The position numbers and the translations under genes were made by a program. A stretch of 64,000 bases of DNA from contig NZ_CP039646.1 of assembly GCF_004923315.1 (NCBI RefSeq), forward strand, positions 67,001 to 131,000, written 5' to 3'. The notes below the pieces were generated by a model, which saw only the letters and a program-made list of their open reading frames with translations, searched no databases and had not been told where the DNA came from. The stretch is from Azospirillum sp. TSA2s. Its GTDB lineage: Bacteria > Pseudomonadota > Alphaproteobacteria > Azospirillales > Azospirillaceae. Below, in pieces: positions 1-8,688 of the stretch; position 1 is the stretch's first letter; each line of letters begins with the position of its first letter.

Positions 1-90
1 CCGGCCTGGGAGAATCTCCCTCTCCCCCGGGGCTATGGCATTCACACACTTCCAAGTATTGCTAAGCGTCTGGAACTAAAGGAACTTTGC

Positions 91-173
91 GTCATCCCCG
101 CGAAGGCGGGGATCCAGGAAACTCCGCAGATCAGAGGCGGATGTGGCTGGATTCCCGCCTTCGCGGGGATGAC
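91..173. repeat. Palindromic REP/MITE-like element
   Basis: Two 27-base arms (91-117 and 147-173) are reverse complements at 26 of 27 positions around a 29-base centre; each arm starts with GTCATCCCCGCGAAGG when read inward. Elements of this look are dispersed in many proteobacterial genomes. Bases 1-90 show no gene. The element lies downstream of the leftward gene ending at 203 and could fold as a long hairpin in its transcript. Confidence 0.8.
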
Positions 174-202
174 GGCCGACAAAATTGCTTTGTTCCAATG
201 TC

Positions 203-757
203 TTACGTGACGCTGAGATGTGTGCATCCCGTAGCCAGGGCGGGAGAGGGGATCTGGACGATACCGCCCAACTCGAGCGCGTTGACGGTCAGCCGCCCGG
301 CCGGCCAGGAGCGGACGAGCCCTGCGGCGCGAAGCTCCGGCAGGATGCCGCCGACCTGCTCCGCCGACAGCCCGGTCGCCTCGACGATGGCGGGGCAGGT
401 CCGCGGTCCGCTTTTCAAGGCCGACAGAACCGCACCAGCGGTTGGGGAGAGAACGTCCGTGGAGCGCGGCGGGGTGTGGCTGCGGGCGGCGGCGACTATG
501 ACCGCCAGCATGCGCAGCTGGCCGAGTCGCTGCATCGCGTCCCCGCCCGGATCGTCCTGCAAGGACAGCGCGGTGTGGCAGCGGGCGGTGATCCGGGCGA
601 ACACGGCAAGATCGTCGCTCCGTCCGCCGACGATGGCAGCCGCCGCTTCCTGCGCCAGCGTCTCCAATTCCGCATCCGCGACCGCCCAATCCCCCCGCCT
701 GACGGCGGCGAGCAGGTCATCGCCCAGCGTCCGCAAGGCCGCTTCCAACGCGCTCAT
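203..757 (-). CDS. Winged-helix-like hypothetical protein
   Basis: Predicted 184 residues. The N-terminal half is helical (SALEAALRTLGDDLLAAVRR) and Ala-rich; residues of about 100-165 resemble a winged helix, with a short helix pair (CPAIVEATGLSAEQVGGIL) followed by a LRAAGLVRSWPAG wing. The start ATG overlaps the stop of the upstream nitrilase-like gene in an ATGA (754-757), so the two are probably translationally coupled. It could be a regulator or an accessory of that hydrolase; I do not recognise a named family. Confidence 0.6.
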   Translation of the reverse strand: MSALEAALRTLGDDLLAAVRRGDWAVADAELETLAQEAAAAIVGGRSDDLAVFARITARCHTALSLQDDPGGDAMQRLGQLRMLAVIVAAARSHTPPRSTDVLSPTAGAVLSALKSGPRTCPAIVEATGLSAEQVGGILPELRAAGLVRSWPAGRLTVNALELGGIVQIPSPALATGCTHLSVT

Positions 758-2259
758 TCGCTTCCCTCCGGTTCCGGGTCGGGCAGGGCGGGCCAGTCCG
801 CCGGCGTCCAGCGGGCGCAGGCATAGCCCGGCGCCGGATCGGCGAGCGGCAGGGTCAGGCAGGCGATGCGCGGGGCGCTGGCTTGGCTCGCCCGCGGCTG
901 GAACAGCAGGGCGACGCCGCAAGATTCGATGATCTTGTCCTCTTCGCCGTTGGCGCGGCAGTAGCGGTTGAAGCGGTGCGACAGCGCCATGCTGTTGGCG
1001 ACGATCACTCGGCAATAGCCGGCGCGCGACGAGGCTCCGCCCTCCTTCGCCTGCCAGCGTTCGGTGGTCAGTCCGCTGTCCATCACCGGGGTGACCAGCC
1101 AGTCGACCATCATGCCCGAGGCGATCCAGGCGCTCGGCTCCGTCCGCCCCAGATCCTCGCAGATGGCGACGGCGAGCCGGCCGAGGTCGGGCAGTTCGAA
1201 CAGGGTGAAGCGGTCGCCGGTCTCGATGTCCTCGCGGGCGCAGTCCAGCAGCCGGCCATTGCGGTCGCGCAGGTCGTAGGAGCGGCATTGGTCGCTGTCG
1301 AGGTCCCAGCAATGCAGCTTGGTCTGGTCGGCGACCACCCGGCCGCAGCGGTCGAGCAGGATCGCACGATTGCGCGGCCGGCCCTCCCCCTCCTCTTTCA
1401 CGCCCAGCAGGGCATAGCGGATCGGCCCGTCCACCGCCTGGGCGCGCAGTGCCTGCCGGATCGCAGCCAGCGAGTCGGAATGGACCGAGGCCTCCGGGAA
1501 CAGCACGAAATTGGCGCCCTGCTGCGCCAGCCCGGCGATGGCGTCGGCGGCGCGGCGGCCAAGCTCGCGCGGGGCGGGATCGTACCAGTCCTCGCCGTCG
1601 CGGCGGAACTGGTGGATGGCAAGGTCTTCCTCCGCCTCGGCCAGCGGAACAACGCCGACGATGGGCGTCCAGGCGGGATCGCTGGGGTCCTGATCGGACA
1701 CCGCGACGATGCGCCGGTACTCCACCGCGATGCGCCGTTTCGGATCGCCCTCGCGCTCCGCCTCGATGGTCAGGCTGGGCGGCACCGCCAGCAGGTTGGT
1801 GAACAGATCGACGGGATCGAACGCCTCGGAATCCGCGCCCGGTGAAAGGGCGTTGGGCGGCGCCGTTTCGCGGATGTTCATCGCCCGGGCGAACAGGCCG
1901 GGCCGCAGGATCAGCTGCCCGTCGGCGGCATCGGCATTGAACCGCCCGTCACGGTTCAGGCGGCGGCGCGCCTCCAGCCGCTCGGCCGGAAGCGGGTGGT
2001 CGCTCCTGATGTCGTAACGGGAGGCCAGCGGCGCGAACCAAGCGTCGATGGCCTGCGCCGCCGCCAGCATCCGGTCGAGGTTCGATCCGGCCCACTCCGC
2101 CAACACCCGGACCCCGTTCCGCAGGCGCTCCGCCGCCTCGTTGGCCAACCGGCCAGCCCGGTCGTGGTCCGCCTCCAGCGCTTCGGCGAGAATGCGGACC
2201 TCGTCGCGGCGCTCCTGCAACTGGCGCCACAGACTCATGAACAGGTCGGCCGGATGCAT
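754..2259 (-). CDS. Nitrilase-superfamily (carbon-nitrogen hydrolase) protein
   Basis: 501 residues. The C-terminal 300 residues carry the three catalytic landmarks of the C-N hydrolase fold in order: a Glu in NFVLFPEASV, a Lys in ADQTKLHCWD, and a Cys in VAICEDLG. The N-terminal 190 residues are not of this fold and are predicted mostly helical. Members cleave or form amide bonds; the substrate cannot be told. The start at 2259 is 3 bases from the upstream gene stop, so it belongs to the same leftward operon. Confidence 0.7.
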   Translation of the reverse strand: MHPADLFMSLWRQLQERRDEVRILAEALEADHDRAGRLANEAAERLRNGVRVLAEWAGSNLDRMLAAAQAIDAWFAPLASRYDIRSDHPLPAERLEARRRLNRDGRFNADAADGQLILRPGLFARAMNIRETAPPNALSPGADSEAFDPVDLFTNLLAVPPSLTIEAEREGDPKRRIAVEYRRIVAVSDQDPSDPAWTPIVGVVPLAEAEEDLAIHQFRRDGEDWYDPAPRELGRRAADAIAGLAQQGANFVLFPEASVHSDSLAAIRQALRAQAVDGPIRYALLGVKEEGEGRPRNRAILLDRCGRVVADQTKLHCWDLDSDQCRSYDLRDRNGRLLDCAREDIETGDRFTLFELPDLGRLAVAICEDLGRTEPSAWIASGMMVDWLVTPVMDSGLTTERWQAKEGGASSRAGYCRVIVANSMALSHRFNRYCRANGEEDKIIESCGVALLFQPRASQASAPRIACLTLPLADPAPGYACARWTPADWPALPDPEPEGSE

Positions 2260-2262
2260 GCG

Positions 2263-2802
2263 TCAGGAGGCGCCGGTTTGGCCGGTCGCCGGCTGGAACT
2301 GCAGGATCTTCGGCGTCCGCATGTCCTCGGCGATCGGGGCGTCGCTGGCCGCACCGCGCATGGCGGAGACGGGGCGGGGGAAGCCGCTGCGGCCGCTGTA
2401 ATCCGGCACCGGCAGGCTGCGGTAATGCGCCTCCTCCTGGTGCAGCTTCTGGGCGCAGACGATGTCCACCGCCGTCGTCGCCAGCACGGCGCCGAAGGCG
2501 ATGCCGGCATTCCCGGCGCGCGGATTGTCCCGCATACCCTCCGCCAGCGTCGCCATGTCGACGGCATCGCCGGCGATGCGGCCCCAGATCCAGGGCTTGG
2601 GATCGCCGAGAGCCAGCAGGCCGACGCCGGTGGTGATCTCCCGTACGCCATAGGCGCGGATCAGGTTGGTCTTGTCCTCCATCCCCATCCAGCGGGCGAT
2701 GGTTCGGCCGGCCATCAGCTCGGCGACGCCGAGGCCGATGCTGAACCAGCCCAGCCCGCGGGCGAGGTTGTCTCCGGCCGAGGAGCGGTTGTAATAGGCC
2801 AT
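2263..2802 (-). CDS. Small membrane protein, cyclase/dehydrase-associated type
   Basis: 179 residues. Residues 12-60 contain two glycine-rich hydrophobic stretches (LARGLGWFSIGLGVAELMAG, TTGVGLLALG) and a third lies near 95-115 (GNAGIAFGAVLATTAVDIV), suggesting a membrane protein with a soluble C-terminus. Such proteins are often next to zinc alcohol dehydrogenases, as here (9-base gap to the dehydrogenase). Function unknown. Confidence 0.6.
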   Translation of the reverse strand: MAYYNRSSAGDNLARGLGWFSIGLGVAELMAGRTIARWMGMEDKTNLIRAYGVREITTGVGLLALGDPKPWIWGRIAGDAVDMATLAEGMRDNPRAGNAGIAFGAVLATTAVDIVCAQKLHQEEAHYRSLPVPDYSGRSGFPRPVSAMRGAASDAPIAEDMRTPKILQFQPATGQTGAS

Positions 2803-2811
2803 CTCTGCACC

Positions 2812-3984
2812 TCAGGGCTTGAGGACCACCTTGATGCAGCCGTCCCGCTTGTCGCGGAAGGTCTTGTACATCTCGGGTCCCTGATCGAGCGGAACGGTGT
2901 GGGTGATGACGAAGGACGGGTCGATCTGCCCTTCCTGGATCCGGTTCAGCAAATCGTCGGTCCAGCGGTTGACGTGGGTCTGGCCCATGCGCCAGGTCAG
3001 TCCCTTGTTCATCGCCATGCCGAATGGCATCTTGTCGATCAGCCCGCCATAGACGCCGGGGATCGACAGCGTGCCGGCCGGGCGGCAGACATAGATCATC
3101 TCGCGCAGCACATGGGCGCGGTCCGATTCCAGCATCAGCGCCTGCTTGGCGCGGTCGTACATCGAATCGAGCGTGGCGGTGGCGTGCGCCTCCATGCCGA
3201 CGGCGTCGATGCATTTCTCCGGACCCTTGCCGCCGGTCAGCTCGTTCAGCCGCTCGACGACGCTCTCCTCCTCGAAGTTGATGGTGATGGCGCCGCCCGC
3301 CTTGGCCATCGCCAGCCGTTCCGGCACGCGGTCGATGGCGATCACCTGCTTGGCGCCCAAGAGGATGGCGCTGCGGATCGTCATCTGCCCGACCGGGCCG
3401 CAGCCCCAGATCGCCACGGTGTCGGTCGGCTGGATGTCGCACTGGGCGGCGGCCTGCCAGCCGGTGGGGAAGATGTCGCCCAGGAACAGAACCTGCTCGT
3501 CGGTCAGGCCGCTGGGGACCTTGATGTGGGTGCGGTCGGCCATCGGCACCCGCACATATTCGGCCTGCCCGCCGGCATAGCCGCCGGTCAGGTGGGTGTA
3601 GCCGAACAGCCCGGCGGTGGTGTGGCCGAACAGCTTGTCGGCCAGCGCCTTGTTGCGGTTGGAGCGCTCGCAGACCGAATAGTTGCCGCGCTTGCACTGG
3701 TCGCATTCGCCGCACCAGATGGTGAAGGGCACCACCACCCGCTCGCCGACCTTCAGCGCGCTCTTGGCGTCGGATCCCACCTCGACGACTTCGCCCATGA
3801 ATTCATGGCCGACGATGTCGCCCTTCTCCATGCCCGGCATGAAATTGTCGTGCAGGTGGAGGTCGGAGCCGCAGATGGCGCAGGTCGTCACCTTGACGAT
3901 GGCGTCGCGCGGATGCTCGATCTCCGGATCCGGGACCGTATCGCAGCGGATGTCGTTGGCGCCGTGCCAGACCAGTGCTCTCAT
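2812..3984 (-). CDS. Zinc-dependent alcohol dehydrogenase (MDR family)
   Basis: 390 residues, full length for the medium-chain dehydrogenase/reductase family. The catalytic zinc site is seen as CAICGSDLH (Cys near 38) with GHEFMGEV; the structural zinc site is the four-Cys lobe [15 protein letters not shown]. The nucleotide-binding Rossmann turn is GCGPVGQM. Overall it resembles glutathione-independent formaldehyde or threonine-type dehydrogenases that oxidise alcohols with NAD(P). It is the first gene of the tight group running to 2259 and below. Substrate not determinable. Confidence 0.88.
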   Translation of the reverse strand: MRALVWHGANDIRCDTVPDPEIEHPRDAIVKVTTCAICGSDLHLHDNFMPGMEKGDIVGHEFMGEVVEVGSDAKSALKVGERVVVPFTIWCGECDQCKRGNYSVCERSNRNKALADKLFGHTTAGLFGYTHLTGGYAGGQAEYVRVPMADRTHIKVPSGLTDEQVLFLGDIFPTGWQAAAQCDIQPTDTVAIWGCGPVGQMTIRSAILLGAKQVIAIDRVPERLAMAKAGGAITINFEEESVVERLNELTGGKGPEKCIDAVGMEAHATATLDSMYDRAKQALMLESDRAHVLREMIYVCRPAGTLSIPGVYGGLIDKMPFGMAMNKGLTWRMGQTHVNRWTDDLLNRIQEGQIDPSFVITHTVPLDQGPEMYKTFRDKRDGCIKVVLKP

Positions 3985-4082
3985 CGATATCTCCCCGACT
4001 CATGCCTTCGTTTGGGTCGCGTTCAGCAACAGGACCGGCGGCCGGAGCGTTCCGGTGCCGGCCCTTTACCGAAAGGCGATGG

Positions 4083-4688
4083 TCAGAGGATCAGTGCCTT
4101 TTCGCGGGCGACGCCGCCGGACATGATGGCGGTCTGGCCGTCGTCCAGGCTGTTGCGCAGGGCGGGGAAGTCGATCTCCTCCTCCTGGCGGATATGGCCG
4201 TCGACGATGCGTTTCAGGTCCAGCGCCACGGCCAGCCAGCGCGGATCGTCCTTCGGCGTCTGTTCCAGGTCGAACAGGTGCATCTTCATCTCGGCATGCT
4301 CGCCGTAGAGATGCTTGGCGTCCTCCTCCTTCCGCGCCTGGTCGTGCAGAAGCGGATAGACGACGTCCTCCTCCGCCATGGCATGGGCGGCCAGCCGGCG
4401 CTTCAGGCGAAGCAACAGCTGGGTGCGGCGGCCCGGCGCGTCCATCGGGGTCTGCACCATCTCCACCAGCAGCGACTGGATGTGGCGGTGGTCGTCGACC
4501 AGCGCGTCGATGCCGTCGCGCCCTGCGGCATGGCGGGCGGTGCCGGCCAGCTGCGCCACCACCGGCGGCAGCAGCCGGCTCGCCACCAGCGCCAGCGCCG
4601 CCCCGCCGGCCATCATCGCCAGCCCGCGCGCCGACAGCCAGCCCGTATCGTCTCCGTGCGAATAGCCTGCTCCCGAATACCGTGCCAT
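4083..4688 (-). CDS. Hemerythrin HHE-domain protein
   Basis: 201 residues. An Ala/Leu-rich hydrophobic segment (about 22-50) precedes a hemerythrin-type four-helix domain with iron ligands placed as in the family: H in DDHRHIQSLL, H in AAHAMAEEDVVYP, H/E in YGEHAEMKMHL, and H in VDGHIRQEEEIDFPAL. Such domains bind a di-iron centre and sense or carry oxygen or respond to nitrosative stress. The ATG at 4688 is chosen because AAGGAG lies at the right distance; a longer start at 4730 has no such site. Confidence 0.82.
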   Translation of the reverse strand: MARYSGAGYSHGDDTGWLSARGLAMMAGGAALALVASRLLPPVVAQLAGTARHAAGRDGIDALVDDHRHIQSLLVEMVQTPMDAPGRRTQLLLRLKRRLAAHAMAEEDVVYPLLHDQARKEEDAKHLYGEHAEMKMHLFDLEQTPKDDPRWLAVALDLKRIVDGHIRQEEEIDFPALRNSLDDGQTAIMSGGVAREKALIL

Positions 4689-4774
4689 GACGGGGCTCCT
4701 TCCTGCCGGTTGGGTGATCTGGCTCACCAACAGGCGCGCAAGGTCCGGCGTTCCGGCAGGCGTTCCGCTGACCC

Positions 4775-6274
4775 TCAGCCCGCGGGCAGGGGCGGGGCGG
4801 ACGACGGTTGCCGCGCCGCCCGCGGCGTGTCCGCGGTCGTCACCAGCAGGTGGAGCAGCAGCAGGGCGGTGAAGAACAGGTAGGATTGCAGGACGTTGAG
4901 CGGGGTATCGGCAAGCTCGTTCAGAGGGTGGAAGAAGTCGTTGCCCACGATCGCGAATCCGATGCCCAGCAGCAGCAGTTTGCCGAGGCCGCGGCGCCGG
5001 TCCCGGGCGGCGAGGTCGATCAGGACGAACAGCAGATAGGCGCAGACCGGCAGCAGCACGCCGTAATGCGGGATCCAGGCGATCGGCGTGCCGATCGTGA
5101 AGCAGGTGCCGGCCACCAGGAAGGAGGCGATGGGCAGCCGCCGGTTGCTCCCGTTACTGGCCCCATTGCCGCCGCCCGCCCCGTCCCTGATCCGCCACAG
5201 CAGGCCGAACAGGACGAACAGGATGCCGGAGACCAGCGTCGCGCCATGGACGAGCGCATTGTAGGCCGGGAAGGCGCTGCCCCGCCATTCGGCCTCGCCG
5301 TTGGTGTTCAACAGCAGGTTGGGACCGTTCTGCAGCAGGCGGTGCAGAAGCCCGTTCAAGGTCTGGTTGGCATAATAGCTTTCGCCATGCTGGCCCAGGA
5401 ACGACAGCACGTCGAGGTAATGCAACGACGGGCCGAAGCCGTAGAGGGCGCTGGCGGCGGCGAAGCCGGGAATCACCACCGCCGCCCAGCCGATGGCGAA
5501 CCCCCATTCCCGGCGCAGCAGCGCCCAGATCAGGAAGAGCGACATCTGCGGCTTGATCAGAGTCGATGCGCCGAGCATCACGCCGGCGAGCGTCCGCTGG
5601 TCGCGCACGTAGAACAGGGTGGCGAAGACGAAGGCGGCGTTCAGCCACACCTGCATCTGGCCGACGGCGAACGCCTTGACGATCGGGAAGAAGCACAGCG
5701 TCGCCACCGCGCCGAGTGCCGCGAGCGTCAGCCGGCTGACCCCGTTGCGCAGGGTGTGGTCGAAGCCCATGCGTTCCGCCAGTTCGCGCATCAGCAGCGC
5801 CATGCCGCCGGCGGTGGCGACGACCATCAGCAGGTTGATCAGGGCATAGATCCGCAGATGGAGCAGGCCGACCGCCGACATCGCCTCCAGCACCAGCAGC
5901 GAGGTCAGCGGATATTGGAACTTCACATGCTTGGTGAAGAAGATGGCGTCGTAGACGTTGCCCTGCCCATTTTCATGCAGCCAGGTGAAGGCCGTCATCA
6001 TGGGTTCCCAGGAATCGAGCGGCAGGTGTTCCGGCGACAGGCCGAGGATCAGGAGCAGGACGTCCCAGACCGTGGTGTCGAGCCCGGCATCCAGAAAGGG
6101 CCTGAGAACGACGCCGAGCAGCGTGTCGACACTGAGAACGAACAGAAACGCGACGGACAGCATCCAGGCGGCGAAGCGGTGGTTGCCGATGACGCCAACC
6201 GCCGCACCGCCACCATTGCCCAACGGCCCGTCCAATGATCCGTCTGCCGCGTTTGCGAATTCCTTCGAGTCCAT
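4775..6274 (-). CDS. GT87/DUF2029-like integral membrane glycosyltransferase
   Basis: 499 residues with about ten to twelve hydrophobic segments spaced along the chain, beginning at residue 27 (AAWMLSVAFLFVLSVDTLLG). The motif AFAVGQMQVWLNAAFVFA, followed by a loop and TLIKPQMSLFLIWALLRR, matches the (G-Q-x-N)...(K-P) pattern of polyprenol-phosphate-dependent GT87 mannosyltransferases. The ATG at 6274 has GGGAG upstream; an in-frame ATG at 6391 would add a non-membrane leader and is less likely. The donor and acceptor are unknown. Confidence 0.65.
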   Translation of the reverse strand: MDSKEFANAADGSLDGPLGNGGGAAVGVIGNHRFAAWMLSVAFLFVLSVDTLLGVVLRPFLDAGLDTTVWDVLLLILGLSPEHLPLDSWEPMMTAFTWLHENGQGNVYDAIFFTKHVKFQYPLTSLLVLEAMSAVGLLHLRIYALINLLMVVATAGGMALLMRELAERMGFDHTLRNGVSRLTLAALGAVATLCFFPIVKAFAVGQMQVWLNAAFVFATLFYVRDQRTLAGVMLGASTLIKPQMSLFLIWALLRREWGFAIGWAAVVIPGFAAASALYGFGPSLHYLDVLSFLGQHGESYYANQTLNGLLHRLLQNGPNLLLNTNGEAEWRGSAFPAYNALVHGATLVSGILFVLFGLLWRIRDGAGGGNGASNGSNRRLPIASFLVAGTCFTIGTPIAWIPHYGVLLPVCAYLLFVLIDLAARDRRRGLGKLLLLGIGFAIVGNDFFHPLNELADTPLNVLQSYLFFTALLLLHLLVTTADTPRAARQPSSAPPLPAG

Positions 6275-6499
6275 CGGCGACCACTCCCTGGCGTTGTGCC
6301 CGGCTTCAACTGCCGGCAGGTCCGCGAAACTATGCCAGAGCACTGCGGATGGGGAATGTGCCCCGCCCGTGCCGGATGGGAGTAATGCCATTAAACGCCA
6401 GGCACCCGCGGCGGTAGCAAGCTACCCCGCCGCGGCGGCGCCGGCGCGTTCGGAGGAAGAAAGAAGGGGCGGGAAGCAGGGGGCCTCGCGCGGAATCGC

Positions 6500-6799
6500 T
6501 CAGCCCGGCTTCCCCGCCTCGCGGTTGCGCGGCCGCTTGCCGGCGTCCTCCTTCGGGGTCGGCGGGGCGGCGTGCTGGTCGGGCAGGTCGCGGCGCTGGC
6601 CGGTGCCCTCGCCGACGGTAACGGTGGTCGACGGCCCGCCGCCGACGGTGTGCGGCAGGTCGTCGGAACTGCCGGTGCCGACGCCCATGCCCTGGCCGGC
6701 GCGGCCGGGAGTGACCGGTCCGCCACCCTGGGCGCCCGGATTGGGGCTGTCGGCGTTGGAGATTTGGCGGTCCTGATCCTGATTCCTGGACTTGTCCAT
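6500..6799 (-). CDS. Small disordered hypothetical protein
   Basis: 99 residues, very rich in Gly, Pro, Asp and Arg with no hydrophobic core, so probably disordered. The ATG has GGGAGA eight bases upstream. It is divergent from the DUF1003 gene. No family recognised. Confidence 0.45.
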   Translation of the reverse strand: MDKSRNQDQDRQISNADSPNPGAQGGGPVTPGRAGQGMGVGTGSSDDLPHTVGGGPSTTVTVGEGTGQRRDLPDQHAAPPTPKEDAGKRPRNREAGKPG

Positions 6800-6964
6800 C
6801 TGGTTCTCCCGGTTTCGGTTGCCCTTCGGCCAACATCCCGTCCCGGCCGGAGTTCCGGCACGTGCCAGACGGGCAGGGACCGGAACGCCCGCATGCCGCC
6901 ACGGTTTTCTGTCGGCGGCGGTCATGGCGACGACGGAACCGCCGCCGCAGACCACGGAGACACC

Positions 6965-7519
6965 ATGTCGGCACAACGCCCGCCCACCTATCCGCCGCCC
7001 CAGACCGCCGGTCTCAGCGCGGTGCTGGAGCGCAACATCCAGGCGCTGCAGGCCCGCCGCAAACGGGAGGAGGTGGAGGCGACGCTGCAGGACCGCATCG
7101 CCGATACCGTCACCCGCTTCACCGGCAGCATGCGCTTCGTCTATCTGCACCTGATCCTGTTCGGTGGCTGGATCCTGATCAATCTGGGTTGGCTGCCCAT
7201 CGTCAAGCCGTGGGATCCGTCCTTCGTCGTGCTGGCGATGATCGCGTCGGTGGAGGCGATCTTCCTCTCCACCTTCGTCCTCATCAGCCAGAACCGCATG
7301 GCCGCGGTTTCCGACAAGCGCGCCGACCTCGACCTGCAGATCAGCCTGCTGGCCGAGCATGAGGTGACGAAGCTGGTCACGCTGGTTTCCGCCATCGCCG
7401 ACCATCTGGGGGTGGAGACGGAGGTTGACGCCGAACTGGACGTCATCCGGCAGGATGTCGCCCCCGATGCCGTGCTGGACGAAATCGAAGCGACCCAGGC
7501 AAAGAACAAACAGGAGTGA
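6965..7519 (+). CDS. DUF1003 membrane protein
   Basis: 184 residues. The signature region is a cytoplasmic lead-in (RIADTVTRFTGSMRFVYLHL) running into two membrane helices (LILFGGWILINLGWLPI and FVVLAMIASVEAIFLSTFVLIS), then QNRMAAVSDKRADLDLQISL, a hallmark of DUF1003. The last 60 residues are helical and acidic. GGAG precedes the ATG. The family is widespread and without assigned function. Confidence 0.85.
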   Translation: MSAQRPPTYPPPQTAGLSAVLERNIQALQARRKREEVEATLQDRIADTVTRFTGSMRFVYLHLILFGGWILINLGWLPIVKPWDPSFVVLAMIASVEAIFLSTFVLISQNRMAAVSDKRADLDLQISLLAEHEVTKLVTLVSAIADHLGVETEVDAELDVIRQDVAPDAVLDEIEATQAKNKQE

Positions 7520-7719
7520 ATCGCCGGCCGGCGCCCGTCTTCCGGCAACCCACCGTTGCCGAACGCATGGAGGTTATGCGTCCAGGGAATCCCTCCGTTC
7601 TACTTGGATTATTGTTCTGGAACCGGAGAGTATTCTAAGGTCAGGCTACCCCCAATTTCGGGTTCGGCCAGACGCCGTCCCGACAGAGACCAGCTTCAGG
7701 CCCCGGTGACCCGACGGTG

Positions 7720-8337
7720 ATGGCGTCCTCTCACATAATCGTCGGTGGCGCCACCTGGTTCTACCTGTCGAGCCGGTACGGGATGACCTTCGATGCGGTC
7801 GCCTTCGGCGCGACGATTCTGGGGGCGCTGGCGCCGGACATCGACCATCCGAAATCGACGCTTGGGCAGATGGTCAAACCGCTGTCCACCGCGATCTCCA
7901 ACATCTTCGGCCATCGCGGCGTCACCCATTCGGCGCTGGCCATCGCCGGCTGCCTGTGGGTCCTGCACGAACATGCCGCCTACCAGCGCCTGCTGATCCC
8001 CTTCATCGTCGGCTATCTCACCCATCTGGCCGGCGACCTGCTGACCCCGGCCGGGCTGCCGCTGCTGTGGCCGATCAAGCGGCGGCGCAACTTCGCCCTG
8101 CCGATCCTGAAGACCGGCGGTTTTTCCGAACAATTGGCGGTGACGCTGATGGCGGGCTGGATGATCTCCGGCCTGTTCGCCAACGGCTGGCCGGAATTCC
8201 CGCTGCAACGGCCTTGGCGCTCTGTCGTTGCAGCGGCACAGACCTATCTGGGGGAGAGCGGCATGGAGAAGGCCGCGCCGCCGATCCCCGTGCGCAAGCC
8301 GCCGGAAACCAGCCGGCCCAAGCCGCTGAAGGGCTGA
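7720..8337 (+). CDS. YdjM-like membrane-bound metal-dependent hydrolase
   Basis: 205 residues. Conserved metal-site motifs are visible: SSHIIVGG near the N-terminus, PDIDHPKS (about 46), GHRGVTHS (about 67) and THLAGDLLTPAG (about 105). These define the YdjM/LexA-regulated inner-membrane hydrolase family. Several hydrophobic segments agree with a membrane location. GTG at 7717 or ATG at 7720 can start it; ATG is chosen. Substrate unknown. Confidence 0.8.
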   Translation: MASSHIIVGGATWFYLSSRYGMTFDAVAFGATILGALAPDIDHPKSTLGQMVKPLSTAISNIFGHRGVTHSALAIAGCLWVLHEHAAYQRLLIPFIVGYLTHLAGDLLTPAGLPLLWPIKRRRNFALPILKTGGFSEQLAVTLMAGWMISGLFANGWPEFPLQRPWRSVVAAAQTYLGESGMEKAAPPIPVRKPPETSRPKPLKG

Positions 8338-8688
8338 CTCCCGGCCGTTCGGGCGCTCTGCCCGTCATCCCGTCGAATCTGCGAAATCAAGCCTGACGTC
8401 CTCCCTGCATCATCGGCAACAGGGCTATATTGCCAACTTTTGTTCGGCAATAACGAACGCGTCTGCCACATGCCCTCAAAAACCGGTCAGATGTTCTGAG
8501 ATTTGATCAAGACGCTTGTGGTTCATTCTGATATGTCGGGATTATACAGAATTTAAATCGGCAGAACGGCTTAAATACCAGTTGGAAAGGATCCCGGAAA
8601 ATCGGTTAGCCTGACAGGCATCGGATCGGCCTCCGCAACCCGTCGGACAGGTGCCGCTCCACGCCCCCCGACCAGAGCCAGCCACGCG
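8338..8688 (+). other. Intergenic region upstream of putA
   Basis: No gene is seen in these 351 bases. It becomes AT-richer towards putA (ATTATACAGAATTTAAATC near 8535-8556), consistent with a promoter region. An inverted repeat ATTGCC/GGCAAT occupies 8429-8451. PutA here lacks a DNA-binding domain, so a separate regulator should act here; no site could be assigned. Confidence 0.35.

Noticed and set aside
1996..4308. Long plus-strand open frame opposite the dehydrogenase group
   Set aside because: Shadow of three well supported leftward genes with clear catalytic motifs.
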